Below the pieces are notes generated by a model. That model worked only from the letters and a program-made list of their open reading frames with translations. It was not told the DNA's origin and did no database searches. From positions 23,049,564 to 23,113,563 of the forward strand of contig CAIIXF020000007.1 of assembly GCA_903813345.2 (NCBI GenBank): a DNA stretch of 64,000 nt. The letters run 5' to 3'. Positions 11,297 through 23,778 of this stretch are shown piece by piece. The DNA is from Owenia fusiformis (taxonomy: Eukaryota > Annelida > Polychaeta > Sabellida > Oweniidae). Both the position numbers and the translations under genes were made by a program. Numbering within the stretch: the stretch's first letter is position 1; every line of letters starts with the position of its first letter.

Positions 11297-11866
11297 CCCC
11301 CCTATCACACCAAACTAGTTCTTACCCGTTCTTGCCAGTCCTACGAATTCGAAAACGTAGTAAAACGGGCTCAATTTGGCTATGGTCGGGAAATATGTCT
11401 AAAATAATTAGCTACTTCGTTCATAAACAGTCTTCAATACGTCCATCTCATTCACAGTTCGTTCAGGTCGCACCGCGTCAGTGTGCAACGTCGTATAACG
11501 CGTCCCTTAGTCTAGAAGGTCTTCATGACCTGATTACAGAACGGTATGGTCGCCATCACAATCAGATTCCCCGTCCGGGAAAGTCCATGAAGCTCGTAAA
11601 CAGACCGTAGAACGTTGTAGCTACGTTCATTCAGTTCACACACAGTTTAAAACCGATTCGGCAACGTTTTGACGATCACCAGAGCATGCTTTAATTTTGA
11701 GCATGCTTTAAGTTCTGGAGGACCTACTCATTCTAGTAGTTTCATGAAGTTTGTAAACAGATCCCAAACGGTTCTTAGTGGGTTCTTAGTAGGTCAAATC
11801 CGTTCGTGCACAGTTTAAGCCCGTTTTCGAGAACTGAGTGAGAACTAGTTTGGTGTGATAGTAGGG
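11297..11866. mobile_element. Harbinger-like MITE family J, copy J1
   Basis: Left end CCCCCCTATCACACCAAACT, right end complementary to CCCTACTATCACACCAAACT, extending inward through AGTTCT. The flanking TTA (11294-11296 and 11867-11869) is a 3-bp duplication of the TWA type that PIF/Harbinger elements use. The interior is rich in GTTC and CGTTC words, and its first third contains a 92-codon ORF (11332-11610) whose frame is shared with copy J2. Confidence 0.75.
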
Positions 11867-12750
11867 TTAGCAAGACATTCCGTTGATTGACATTGTTAAT
11901 TTGTAAATTTTTTAAGCTCTCAAATCAAACTGCAATCAAGGTAAACTAATATAGAGATAGATATAGCCATCTCATCCTACCCGACCTTATTGGTGAGAAC
12001 TTAGCTTAGGCCAAGCTGTGTACTATTTACGTTATGGCGAAAAGATTTTCCTTATTATACACAAATAAAAGATCCTGAAACTTCACCCATAAATTTGAAA
12101 TTGATTTGTCAAAATGAAAATCTCCCTTTTTATAAATATGTGACGATCTATAATATACTTATCCTATAAAACAGTTAGAGGTGTTGACACAACGAATATA
12201 TAAGCGCAAATGCCAAAGGGAAGAGTGACTAAAAACTTTAAAGAAACCCAACAACAAAAGCAAACTGTAAGTATAAATGTGTCATAAGAAAAGTAGACCC
12301 TATATATCCCAAAACCATGATCTAACGTGAAAAGAAACGATGTCTAACATCCCCCTCAACCTTCCAATCGAGAACCAATATCACAATCCAGGACCAGAAC
12401 ACCAAGGGACATTTCATTCATACTGAAATCATTACAATACATGTTGAGGAAAAATTGAAAAAATTTATAGCCAATACTCATAACATCAAAACTAGTTGTA
12501 GATGCTAGTGCTCATAAAAGAGTATTCAGTCTCAAATGATGTGGGATGGATAAAATCCAGTGTCGAAGTCCATAGGCAATTCAAATGGTCAACATCCGAT
12601 CGCAAAGCCGTCATCATAATCCATAAAACACAACAATTCACAATGGTCATCAGGAGAAAACTATGGCTGGTTTCGATCCATATTACTCAACCATTAATGC
12701 CAAAGCGGGATCCACCTCAAAAGGTGCCAAGTGAAAAAATTGAGAGTTCA
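11867..12750. other. No intact gene; possible extension of retroelement debris
   Basis: AT-rich. The plus-strand ORF of 101 codons (12502-12807) has no recognised domain and overlaps the decayed reverse transcriptase on the opposite strand at its end, so it is probably a shadow. Confidence 0.4.
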
Positions 12751-12769
12751 TTGCCAATTTATTATACCA

Positions 12770-13300
12770 TTCCTACATCCTCCAGCATATCAAGTAGTAA
12801 AACTTGAAATTTCGAAATTAATGACTTGTACTTTTCAGCAAAGCCCAGAAAGGATTTCTTAAGTTTTTTTACAAGTATAACCTTGACCTAACAGCTTGAT
12901 CCCTAAAATATGGTGTCTTGATTTGAAATCTAGTCATTTTGAACATGCCCTGCTATATCTAATAAGCTGGGATACATAAACCCCAGATGCTGGTTTTAGT
13001 GGAATATTGCTATCCTTTGGAAAATTAACAATGTCAAAATTAAAGTCACCTCTTTTGTCATATAATTTACAATATAATATACTGTTGTCTCGTTCAATGT
13101 TTCAATGTTTCGTTCAAAGATCAAGATAAGGTGCACTCATATCAGATTCATTAGTCTTTTTCAATTCTAGCTTAGTAGGATATATCTCACCTACAAAGTC
13201 TTTAAATTTTGGGTTGTTTAAACTTAACAAGTCATCAATATATCGATCTGTCTTATTAAATAACTTTGCAATATGAAAGTACATTTTTCATCATTTTTTC
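12770..13300 (-). pseudogene. Decayed YIDD-type reverse transcriptase fragment
   Basis: On the minus strand, about 13270 to 13115 reads RYIDDLLSLNNPKFKDF followed by IYPTKLELKKTNES and SAPYLDL. After a stop the frame continues with KLYDKRGDFNFDIVNFP and SGVYVSQLIRYSRACSK, then SRHHILGIKLLGQGY. YIDD is the catalytic motif C of the polymerase palm. The downstream KLYDKRxDFNF...GVYxSQLIRYxRAC block is characteristic of a YIDD retroelement family common in aquatic invertebrates that I associate, from memory, with Penelope-like elements. At least four stops make it a dead fragment. It ends abruptly about 20-30 bp from the 3' end of the adjacent LINE, which probably inserted into it. Confidence 0.65.
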
Positions 13301-13451
13301 CCTACAAAATGGCTTTAGAAAAACAACTTTTTTATTTTTTATTTTTTTTTATTTTTAATTTTTAAAATTTATTTAAAAACATATTGACTTCTGTAATATA
13401 TTCTTACAAAGTATATTTTACACATTCACTCCATTTCACACACATCCTTCT

Positions 13452-16400
13452 TCATTCATTCCATATCTTATTATCATTTCCTTTACAGTATTTTAAATAC
13501 ATTTCGAATTTTTTGTACACTGGTAGTTCTTGTAGCATTTTTTGATTATACAAGAAGTATTTTGCAATAATTATAATCATATTTTCGTATTTGCTCCATT
13601 TTTTGGAGCCAAAGAGCACATTGTTTAAATCAAAATATTTGAGTTTTTTCAAAATGTGTTGCTTAACACTGTTCCAAAACTGATTTGTATATTCACAAAG
13701 ATAAAACAAGTGATCAATCGTTTCAAATGCAGTATGACAGAATTCACACATCGGCGATTGTATTACATTATATTTAAATAGATCATTATTTGTATATAAA
13801 ATGCAATTTATAAGTTTAAATTGAAAAGCCCTGTGTTTAGAATACGTTAAAATGTAATGATAATATGTATAGTAAAAATTCCAGTCTTCTTCGTTTAATT
13901 CATATTTTATACAAAGCTTTCCTTTCGCTGTTGGTTGTTCAACAATGTGTGACAATAAAATAGAATAAAATAATTTTGATGTACATTTGTTAAACTGATA
14001 TATATTTTTTCCATGTACAATATCAAAATTACCTTGTTTTACATCTAAATTTACATTATTTTCAAATACATTATTTCTTATAAGCCAAGTTCTTGGGATG
14101 GCTTTTAAAATTCCAAACCATTTCAGCATGTATACATCAGATAGGCCTGTTTGTACCTTAATCTGGTGCCATGTTTTAATTGATCAATCTATAAATAAAT
14201 CTTTAATTTTTATTATGCCTCTATTGAAAAATTCTATCCAGAAGAGTGATTTATTTTGTATCGTGATTTTTTTGTTATTCCATATTATTTCCTCTGGTAT
14301 ATCAGTTTGTGAACGAGGCAATTCAATAAATGTTTGAAGCATGTGTATATAATACTTTGGCATATCAATATTCAATTTAGTTATATCATACTTGCAATTC
14401 AATACAAATAAGCCCCCTTTTTGACGAAGGTAATAATTTGGAATGACAGTCCATGGAGAATTCTTGTTTGTATCTTTAATTAATTTCTGAACCCACTTTA
14501 GATGGGCACTTTTAATTTTTGTTTTTAAATCACTCATTCTTAAGCCCCCTTCTTTGAAGTCGGAAATTAGTGATTTCCTCTTAATTTTATCCCTGCCATT
14601 CCATAATAATTTAAACACAATATCATTGATTTCTTTAAGGTATCTACAGTATCTGGTGTATCTATGACCGAACAAATAAAATTGAATTTTGATAACCCAA
14701 ATGTTTTCACAATTTGTATTTTCCCTATTATTGTTAGTTGTCTAGTTTTCCACAGGTTAAGAGTTTGTTTTAAGTGATTTATCACGACTCTAAAATTTTG
14801 CTCATATTTCTTGGTTTCATCATGGTTAAAGAAAACACCCAAAACTTTTATTTCTCTAACCTGTTTAAGTGCACCAATTTCCCAAGTTTCATTTTTTGAT
14901 TTGCCAATAGTGAAGAGTTCAGTTTTTTCTAAATTAGTTTTCAACCCACTACAATTTTCAAAGTCTTTTAGCACTCTCATAGCTTGGTGTACAGATTCTT
15001 TATCTCTTACAAAAAGTGTCATGTCATCTGCGTAAATACTAAGTTTTATCTCCTTATCTTCCCCAATTTTGATCCCTTTGATTGAATGATCATCTCTAAT
15101 TGCTTGTGCCAGAAACTCTACTGAGAGAATAAACAGTATGGGGGACAAAGGATCTCCTTGCTTAATACCCCTTTCAATATTAAATTGTTCTCCACTAAAT
15201 CCTAAATTCATAACTTTGGCATGTATGTTAGTATAAAGTATTTTAATCCAAGATTTGATATAGTCACCAAAATTAAATGTTTCTAGTGCTTGAAAGAGGA
15301 AATCATGGTTTAATGAGTCAAAAGCTTTGAGGAAATCAATTGCGATTAGAGCGCCATCTGTGTTTCTATCACTTGTATAAAATATCGAATCTTCAATGAG
15401 TCTTGCTATTTCGGCCATATGTCTATCTTTCACAAATGCAGCTTGATCTGATTGTATCAATTTATCCAAAAAAGCTTCAATTCTTTTATAAATTACTTTA
15501 GCTATTATTTTTGCATCGACATTAATAAGGGAAATAGGTCTTTGATTTTTCAAAAATAGAGCATCTCTACCTTTTTTTGGAATAAGTTTCATTAATATTT
15601 CTCTTTGAGATGCTGACATTTCTTTTTTAGTGAAAGTAAAATTCATTGCCTCGATAAAAAAGTTCTTTATATTATTCCAAAAGAAAATATAAAATTATAT
15701 TGTCAGTCCATCGCTTCCCGGAGACTTATTTAATTGAAACGTTTGCATTGTCTTGAAGCACTCTTCGATTGTTATTTGGGACTCCATTGATAATTTATCC
15801 TTATCGGACAATTTAGGAATGTTAACATTTTTAAAAAACTTATTTGCATTATTGTCGTCAACTTTTGCGTTACTTTTGGAATACAGATTTTTATAAAAGT
15901 CTAAAATGTTTTTCTGAACAGTTGAAAAATCTTTAACTATATCACCCTTTGCATTTTTAAGTTGTGTTATACTGTTTTTTGCAGCATTTTTCTTTTCAAG
16001 TTGCAAAAAATATTTTGTACCTTTTTCGCCCTCAATAAAGTTTTGCGATCTTGATCTAATCAGTTCTCCCTGTGTAATATACTCAAATATATTTTCAAGC
16101 TCAAATTGACATTTGTAAAATTCATCTTTAATGGCCATATCATTGGGACTATTATCAAGTTGTTCTTGTAATTTTATCAGTTTATTTTCAAGATCTTGTC
16201 TACATTTTCTTCTAGCTTTTGCCTTTTGTTTAGAAAATTTAATTGAAAACTCTCTAATTTTATATTTTATGAAGTCCCAAACAACTCGTTTATCCTTGAG
16301 ATCTTTTGACTCATTTGACCATATTTCAATATTTTGAATTAATTCGGATTCAAAATCTTTATCTTTTGATAGGCTGTTATTATATCTCCAATGACTTGGA

Positions 16401-17155
16401 CCTCTTTTGATATGAAGATTATTTAAATTAAGAGTTATTGGAGAGTGGTCAGAAAGAATACCAGTGTCAATATCCACCTTTTCAATATCATTTTGAAGGT
16501 CATCCGAACATAACGATATATCCAGTCTACTCATTATTGCTAGTTTTTTTTGTCGCCATGTAAATCTTTTTACGTCTGGATTACGAACCCTATAAATATC
16601 AATTAAATCTAAATTCAATTTGAACTCATTAAAAAAGTCGATTACAGGTTTGTTCACTTTATGATTCCCACCCTTTCTGTCCAGATTTTCGTCAAATATG
16701 ACATTAAAGTCTCCTCCTATTATTAAACGTGTATTTTCTCGTGTCGGGTTTTCAATCTTTTGGGCAATATTAGTCCAAAAGGGTAATTTCTCTTGATCAA
16801 TTGTCGGCCCGTAAATGTTTGTCAAAATAAAACGTTCATTTTGAATCGTAATGTCTAGTATAATGTATCTACCGTGTCTATCGCATATCTGATCATTAAT
16901 TTTTACATCAAGTGAATCCTTAATAAGTATCATTACACCTCTATTATTAGACGTACCATGTGAAAAAATAATGTTACCATTCCACCTGTTTCTAAAATCA
17001 GTTTCTAATTCATGAGTAGTGTGTGTTTCCTGTAGAAATGTAATATCTTTGTTTTTACTTTTGACCCAATTCAAAATTTTATCTTTTTTTGATTGCCCTA
17101 GACCCCGGACGTTGAAAGATAACATATTAAAATTCATTATGGCTCTAGAATCCAT
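13452..17155 (-). pseudogene. LINE ORF2: APE endonuclease + reverse transcriptase + CCHC, three lesions
   Basis: The first segment (17155-15695, 486 codons) is an APE-type endonuclease: FNVRG at residues 14-18, LQETH (Glu43), IYGP (Tyr115), GGDFN (Asp149, Asn151), SRLD (about 209-212) and SDHSPI (Asp236, His237), all expected catalytic positions present. The second segment (15646-14567) carries the reverse transcriptase: IAIDFLKAFD, GIKQGDPLSP and YADD (residues 205-208 of that piece). The last segment (14129-13452) ends with a CxxC-x8-H-x4-C knuckle (Cys128, Cys131, His140, Cys145). Three breaks separate otherwise continuous frames: an in-frame TAA at 15695-15697, a one-base frameshift near 14640, and an in-frame TGA at 14184-14186. 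As it stands it cannot make the full protein. Confidence 0.88.
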
Positions 17156-17444
17156 TACTCGTGTTTTTCAAAATAACAGTAGTCTCAGTGTGGCAAGTAA
17201 AACGTTGACATATATTGCTATCTAAAATACCAGATGAAAACATATGCAAAATATATCCTAAAATCACATTCAAAACACTACTCATAACACGTATCACACT
17301 CTCATACATTCCCACCATACATACATATAGAATACACGCAATAATTTTAAAAGGATCCATCAACTTCTTTTAAGTTGAAATATATCGTTGATGTATCCTT
17401 TTTTAATCAATGAATTCAGTCCACCAAAGCCAGCTCCTTTTTAC

Positions 17445-17797
17445 TCAGCCTTTGTCTTGTCCCCCATTAGACTTGAGAACAATTGGAATTTTACAAATGT
17501 CTGTATGTCTGTATGTCCTGTTATCGATGTGTAGCACATCTGCTATCATGAACGATTTCTTATTCATGTTCCTTGCTTCTTTCATATATGGATATAGCTT
17601 TTTTCTTCTCATATTCACCTCTTTGCAGAAACTCTCATCCATTCTATATGCTGATCCTTTACATTTTCTCCTTGCATCCCACACCCTCTGTCTGTCTTTA
17701 AACCAATGGAATTTGGCTGTTATAGCTCTGCTCCTTTGTTTGGTTCTCTCATTGGGTTTACCAGGTGGCACTCTATGTACTCTTTCGAAAAACAACT
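17445..17797 (-). pseudogene. LINE ORF1 C-terminal remnant (L1-type RNA-binding protein)
   Basis: About 116 codons containing RVHRVPPGKP, RAITAKFHWFKDRQRVWDA and later LYPYMKEARN. This resembles the RNA-recognition and C-terminal parts of L1/Tx1 ORF1 proteins, which coat the element RNA (R-x-H-R-x-G and AKF-x-x-F/Y-K-D patterns). It lies 290 bp upstream of ORF2 on the same strand, as in L1 elements. No start codon fits: the open frame begins at a TTG preceded by stops, so the N-terminal coiled coil is missing. Overlapping plus-strand ORFs are shadows. Confidence 0.65.
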
Positions 17798-19499
17798 TTT
17801 ACACTTATCCAATATCATACAAGTTTGTAAAACCAAAGATTACACTATTATATTTCATTATTTAGTAACATATTTGGATAAAATATAGGGATGCGTAGGA
17901 TGCAAATGGATTTTGATAGACACAAAAATACTTCCTGGTTTGGAATCTATGCCTCTACACTTCATGATTGAATTGGCCTATACATCAATACAGTGTTGAA
18001 TATAGGTCACCAAGATGCTAGTGTGCATATAAATGTAATAATAAAAGCACTATATTCATTTTGAATAGAAATAGTACCGTGGGTACTGGGCTCACATGGT
18101 GTTGCTCATAAGTGAATGATGGCTAAAATGGCAGAAAATAAAAAAATGGATATCATTTTTGCCGATTTTTTGTAACAAAATGATTTCATCTTTACAGTGA
18201 CATGGCTTTTTACAATGCAGGACACCTGAAATCGTTTGTAAAGCTAGGAAATGGCCCAAAAGTGAATTTTGCAAGACAACATGGCGACCATTTTGAAAAT
18301 TTGGGAGTTTTCTGTATTGATGTTGAACAACAATAACTTAAAACGGGAATCCTATCGACAGAGCTAAAAATCAGATGAATTAATGGAGAGTGCACTACTT
18401 CCTTTGTATATTAGAAGTGAAAATGAATAAATATTGTGCTTTTCAAAATTATTTATAATGTATGATGTAATCAAGTAGGCCATGACATAGTAAAAGGAGG
18501 GGTACTGTTGAAATGATTAATGGAGTCTAATATAAATGTATCCTCCAAAACATATGTATTGGAGGATTCATGATTATTAGACGCACTTTTCTGGAAACCA
18601 TATTAAATGAAGCCACAAACTTGATCCTATAGTGAGGGCATCGGGGAAGAACTGTACATGTAAAGTTGTATGAACTTATCTTCCCCATTTCTATTTCAAA
18701 CGATAACGTTGACGGTATTTACATTTTTATGTTTACCATTCAATGCTTATATCCAAGGAAACATGTTTATGATTTGTTTGAAACTAACAAATGTGATAAA
18801 TATTATCTTATTTGAAATTAAACCAGACTTATTAAACGATTAACGAAAATATGTTAATTTTTCATTTCTTTGAAAATTGCGAAGGTTACGAACAGGAGGG
18901 GGGGGGGGATTCCCACCTTTCATATTGTCACGTTCGATGATCAATTTTATAAACAGGCCTCATTTGCCATTGAAATGGATCTCTCAATGTTCGCTTGTGT
19001 TTTATGAGTATTCTCTGAAAGTTTGGATCGAGGAACTTCAATAGTATTACCGTAGTTTTGAAAGGCAGCATGTCCTCTTTCTCGCCTGTAGGCAAGATTC
19101 ACAGATAAGATTTCAATTTCAACTAATTCCATTCGGTGACGTATATATGGATGGTTATAAAGACTCGGTCAAATCTGCCAGGTGAAGCAGAAGCAGAATA
19201 TAAGCTGTAAACTTACCGACTGAGATATCCAAGTTCATAATTTTTCTCGTGTTTTCTCAGTATATGTGCCTCAGAGCCACTCAAACTATTAACTGTTAGT
19301 AAACTGTGTATAAACAAGCCATAAAATGACAAATCCAGAAGGGGAACGTGGAGTATATTGTAAATTATAAGGTTTCAAACGCAATGTCGTTAGACGACTA
19401 CGTATGAATTCTATGGACGGTAACGTATTGTATTAGTTGTACATTAGATATTTAGCGGACGGTTACGCGTGTTCAAAAAGTTCACCATATCGATACCAC
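17798..19499. other. No gene seen
   Basis: AT-rich DNA with short ORFs lacking domains. A stretch near 18240-18330 (AAGTGAATTTTGCAAGACAA, then GCGACCATTTTG, AAAACGGGAATCCTATCGAC) resembles, in inverted form, sequence near 25740-25860. A poly-G tract lies at 18897. At 19474 AAAAAGTTCACCATATCGAT is shared with 33365. Confidence 0.45.
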
Positions 19500-19925
19500 T
19501 CCTTTTACTTTGCGCATGCGCGGCGCTGAGAAAGCACGTGCTCATGATCGTTCACGTGATCATATCCTGCAATTTGATTGGAGATCGTGTGATGGGGAAT
19601 CCCCGAATGCGATAGAATATGAAAGAATATATACCAATACGTGAAAACGTTTAGTTTTCGTTCAGTTTAGTTAACTCCCGTTTGAAGAGCTCTCATATAT
19701 GGTACAACTTTGTCTGCATCCGGGTTCTTTCCCATTGGATTACACAGGAGTGCTATTTTCAATGCCACACTGCGACTCTATAAACATTTATGTAGAGTTG
19801 CATTTGCGCAAATGATAGGTATGTATGTAATTAAGATATATAATAAGGCTTTTCGAACTGTAATCCCCAAATCCGAACAAATCTGTAGTTGAAAATGCCG
19901 TCCAATTCCAGTGACGTCACTGCTT
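19500..19925 (-). repeat. Dispersed repeat family A, copy A2 (inverted)
   Basis: Inverted relative to A1. Shared landmarks are CATCCGGGTTCTTTCCCATT, CACTGCGACTCTATAAACAT and TCCCCAAATCCGAACAAA. It includes a palindromic CRE-like AGTGACGTCACT near 19909. The small ORF at 19710-19892 is in a frame different from the 106-codon ORF of A1 over most of its length. Confidence 0.65.
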
Positions 19926-20119
19926 TCCCAGAAATTGCTCAGACTTTATCGAAGATCGAAAAAATATAGACAGGTTTCAATTTCAGAATATCTCAAGGGA
20001 AAGGGTTTTTGAGGCATTTTTTCAGACCTATTTTTCTAGATCAGTTTGTCATGCTGATAAAGATATTAAAAGATGACAGCTCAACGGGATGGCCATGACA
20101 CTGATTTTTAGCGTTTTTA

Positions 20120-21599
20120 CCCAATTGAAAAATAAAACTAATTACCAACTTATTACCAACTAATTTACAACTAATTATCAACAATTCTGCTGGCAATTGG
20201 AATTAAAGTTAAGCGTTAATTAAATCAATGATAATTATGGCCTAATTACCAGTAGCAAGTTCAACGTAAATTAACTTACAATAATGCTGATTTATGATTT
20301 TTAGTTGATAATTAAGATATGAAATGTTTGAGGGTGATAGTAAGTGGTAAATTAAAACGTTTTTGGTCTGAAGTAGATTATTGGTTGATAGTTAACATAT
20401 AGGATGGTTTTAATGATAATTAGTCGTAAATTAGGCCCATGATTTAGAAATACAAACCCCCTAAATTTAATTTCAAGATGGTGGAAAAAGAAAACATGTG
20501 AGAGATATTTCTCCCATAAAATTGAGAATTACAACGTGAATGGTGCGTATACTACCATGAAATTTGGTCAACATTATTATAAGGGTATGTAGAACATGAA
20601 TACAATGTATGTTAAATCTTATTCACACTTCTGTCTGAAATGTTTATGAATTTAAAAATCTTTTTGAATCAGATCATATAATATTAATCCTAGAATGCAA
20701 TTTAGGTACTAACATGGGTTACCTATATTTCACAAGTAATCCAAATGTGCTCTTCTAAATAATGATTGTTAGATCAAAGACATTCAAAACATATTTTTGA
20801 TTATATCTGTTACGTCCTTATTATGTCACATTATAGTCTAATGTTTGTGTTCTGATTTTAGTTGTTGATGGCAATAATGATGTTTTCACATGCTTTTCAT
20901 GAATCTTAAAAATTTGCAAAATAGAATTAAAAAAGAGGGGGAGAAACCCCAGGGTTATAAGATGACATACGCTTATAATGTAAATCTGTATTGAGATGAC
21001 ATCGTCCCTGATTGGTTTAGCGAGTCGATCGTTGATTGGTTTAAATCTAGGTCAATTTGAAAACTTTAAAAACCAAGATGGAGGGTACGTTTTCGACAAA
21101 AGAAGGTGTGCGAAGGAGGAAATCTTATGTCATCAATTGAATCATGGGGTTTTCCCTCCTCTTGCTGTGAAATTTCAATAGTTCACGTTCAATGTTGTCT
21201 GTTCTGAAAGATCCTAATTAAGATGAATATTCCGTCACAAAATAGTTCAAGATGAAGCAAAAATCTCCGAGTGAAGGGAAGCAAAAAAATTGCGAGTCAT
21301 TTTTGAGATGTCACAAATCTGACTTAAACCTAACTTTCAACTAATTATCAATAGTAAGTTAGGTGATAATTAGAGATTAACTTACATCAAACTTACAACT
21401 AACTTTCAACTAATTTACGTAAATAGCTCATTTGCATATTGATGGTAGTTAATCGTTAATTAAGTTGCAAATTAAGCGTTAATTAAGTTGATAATTAGCT
21501 CATTTGCATGTGAATTTTTACACCTAACTTTAAACTAATTATCAATAGTAAGTTAGGTGATAATTGGAGATGATTTTCCATAGGCTTTTTTCAATTGGG
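20120..21599. mobile_element. TIR element CCCAATTGAAAAA, TA-flanked
   Basis: Ends CCCAATTGAAAAA and the complement TTTTTTCAATTGGG, each flanked by TA (20118-20119, 21600-21601), consistent with TA target duplication. The subterminal regions repeat AACTAATTATCAA-like words many times on both sides, and the same words recur at 21335-21560. The middle has no transposase frame. About 1.48 kb, non-autonomous. Confidence 0.6.
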
Positions 21600-22054
21600 T
21601 ACCCCCCAGGAAAATATTTTAGGGGGTACTATAATATTAGTTTATAACTCAAAGGTTATATGAACTATTGTTCTGAGTTCTACAGCATACATTGTTATAT
21701 ATAGTATAATATTTTCCTTTCACTCCGATAAAATCTGCAGGGGATACTATAAGAAACCTATATATCTCAGATACTGATGAAGATACTGACTTCAAATTTT
21801 CAGGATTTGGTCCTGGTATGATAGGTAATCTGTATGACAAAAATGACAAAAAGAAAAAAATCTGTTGCCATAGTGACAAGAATACCAAACTATTTGTTTC
21901 CTAAGAAATGTGTTATTAGAGGTTTTGTCATTCTCTTCATATTTTTAATTCTAATTATGTCTGTACAATGTGGGATGATTAAAATTATGGTAAAATAACA
22001 TTTTCTATTGTTCATGCAATGTTTCTTAAACAGAAGTTGCTATGGCGACATATA

Positions 22055-22661
22055 CAGGGTGTCAAAAAGTCCAGCCCCCCCCCTCTACAGCCAAAACCAA
22101 GATATTTGGAACCAAGTGTGATATATCATTGGAAAGGTCTTCCAAAGTTACGTTGATTGGCATATATCTGACACATGTCAATCAATCTCAGAAATTTTTA
22201 CATTGTATCAATTGAGGTGACCATATGCCTAGAAACATGGCAATTTGGCGAATTTGGCACGATTTTAAGAATCGTGTATATAAGAAAGGTCACGGGACCA
22301 AAATATGACAAAATATGTGCGATGAATTTAACCTATTTCTGGATAGGTTTAGATGTGTGGAAAATAGAGGTGCAAGGAAAGTGGTGAAAACCTTTTTGTA
22401 ACAAGTGGAATGTGAAAAAGATTAACTTTTTGATGTATTTCTGAGGTCATATCCTTTTCATTTGACGCAAAAAAGCTACTTAAAGGAGGGCACGTTAATT
22501 TTAAAAGACATCATAAAAATATAGGTAAATTTCATCCAAAATACTTGAGAGTTGGTGAGTTAACATAACTTTGGATGGTCTTTCCAATGGTATATCACAC
22601 TATGTACCTTCTGTTAAGGTTTTGGCTGTAGCAGGGCGGACGGGACTAATTTGACACCCTG
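22055..22661. mobile_element. Mariner-like MITE M1, copy a
   Basis: Starts CAGGGTGTCAAAAAGTCC and ends with the complement of CAGGGTGTCAAATTAGTCCC. The inverted repeats run inward about 80 bp and include ATATATCATTGGAAAG about 66 bp from the end. Flanked by TA on both sides. The second copy, 35791-36403, is similar over its whole length. No coding capacity. TA target use and ends shared with the transposase remnant at 10390-10762 suggest mobilisation by a mariner/Tc1-type enzyme. Confidence 0.8.
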
Positions 22662-23778
22662 TAGATCATAGAAAAAATCCTCAGAAGATCGCTCTATCTG
22701 TCGGGAAATTAAAATGGAAACTGTAAAATTAGTTTCTTCCTGCCTACTGAATAGCAATTTGGAAGACCATTGCTGACACACACAAGAGAAAACGTTCATC
22801 AGTTCTATGTCATTTTGTTGTTACTTATTTTATATGGCCTACAAGTCCTTTTTATTTATCGTGCTCTGGGACTTACAAGTATAACACCTAATGCCGAGTC
22901 TTCTCCAACTGCAAAGGAAGGCAAGATTTTAATAATGTACATTCAAATATCTCCACAAATATGGTCTAAGATTTGGAAACTCTAAAGGAAAATTAGACGA
23001 AACATTAATGTGAATGGTCCAAAAATAACACTTACATTTTTGGAAAAGTTATGTCGGTTGAATCTATCAGTGCTCATTTAAGGATAGATAATTTTTTAAC
23101 CTAATTGTACCCATCCCCCAAAACCCCCAAATTTTTACAATTGTGAAAGAAGTGGCAAACAACATTATGTTCAATATGGCTATTTCGCTTCTATGGCATC
23201 AAGATATGGTACGATCTCAGGTCAATCAATAAATTTCACAAGTGAAACTCTATCTTATGCAGAAAATACTATCGAATTCATCAAAAATGCAATCATTTTT
23301 ATCAAATAGCTCTTGAAAGGAAAACTAAATTCCCCTAAGATTAGTGTTCCCCATGTTATTTCCCCATTGAAAAAATGTATGCCTTCCATTGGTTTCAGTT
23401 CATTTTGGTCATCCAAATTCAGTATCTTTAAAGTCTCTGGAGCAATCCACTTTTCCTCTTAGGAAATACAACATGTCTCAAAGCATATTCTAATAATGCA
23501 TTCAACAATGTAATTAAAGCTTGCATTTTGGTAAAAATCAACATTTTTAGTAAAAAGTATGTTGATTGGTCCATTCCCTTTAATATCACCATCGGCTTTC
23601 TAGTTGAAAGCCCATGATATCACTTTGGTCTGATTAACTTCATTATCATTATATTTACTTTTCTTGAAGATAAAATATTCATAATTCAAGTTAGAATTGT
23701 CTGAAATTGTTTGCGATAACCTACATACAGAATGTCATGGCCATCCCGTTAAGCTGTCATCTTAAATTGGAACCTGTC

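Larger units (their letters stand above)
13320..17797 (-). mobile_element. L1/Tx1-type LINE, nearly full ORF2 with ORF1 remnant
   Basis: Minus-strand non-LTR retrotransposon. From 5' to 3' it has an ORF1 remnant (17445-17797), ORF2 (17155 to 13452) and a short 3' UTR ending in an A-rich stretch (T/A-rich 13322-13375 on the plus strand). Such elements copy themselves by nicking target DNA and priming reverse transcription from the nick. The 5' end is missing, because nothing coding is visible beyond 17797. Relatively few lesions suggest fairly recent insertion. Confidence 0.85.
19969..23778. mobile_element. Composite bounded by inverted repeats, with nested elements
   Basis: The left flank has GACAGGTTTCAATTT (19969) and ATGACAGCTCAACGGGATGG (from about 20074), and the right flank carries the inverted versions (ending 23778) with two or three changes. 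Between them lie the CCCAATTG element (20120-21599) and MITE M1a (22055-22661). The left arm has about 95 bp absent from the right arm. It could be a single old DNA transposon that collected insertions, or two copies of one repeat in opposite orientation. Confidence 0.45.

Noticed and set aside
12502-12807. 101-codon plus-strand ORF
   Set aside because: No domain, and its end overlaps the minus-strand YIDD reverse transcriptase remnant; probably a shadow.
17410-17865. 151-codon plus-strand ORF with hydrophobic stretches
   Set aside because: It is the antisense of the LINE ORF1 remnant, whose frame matches a known family.
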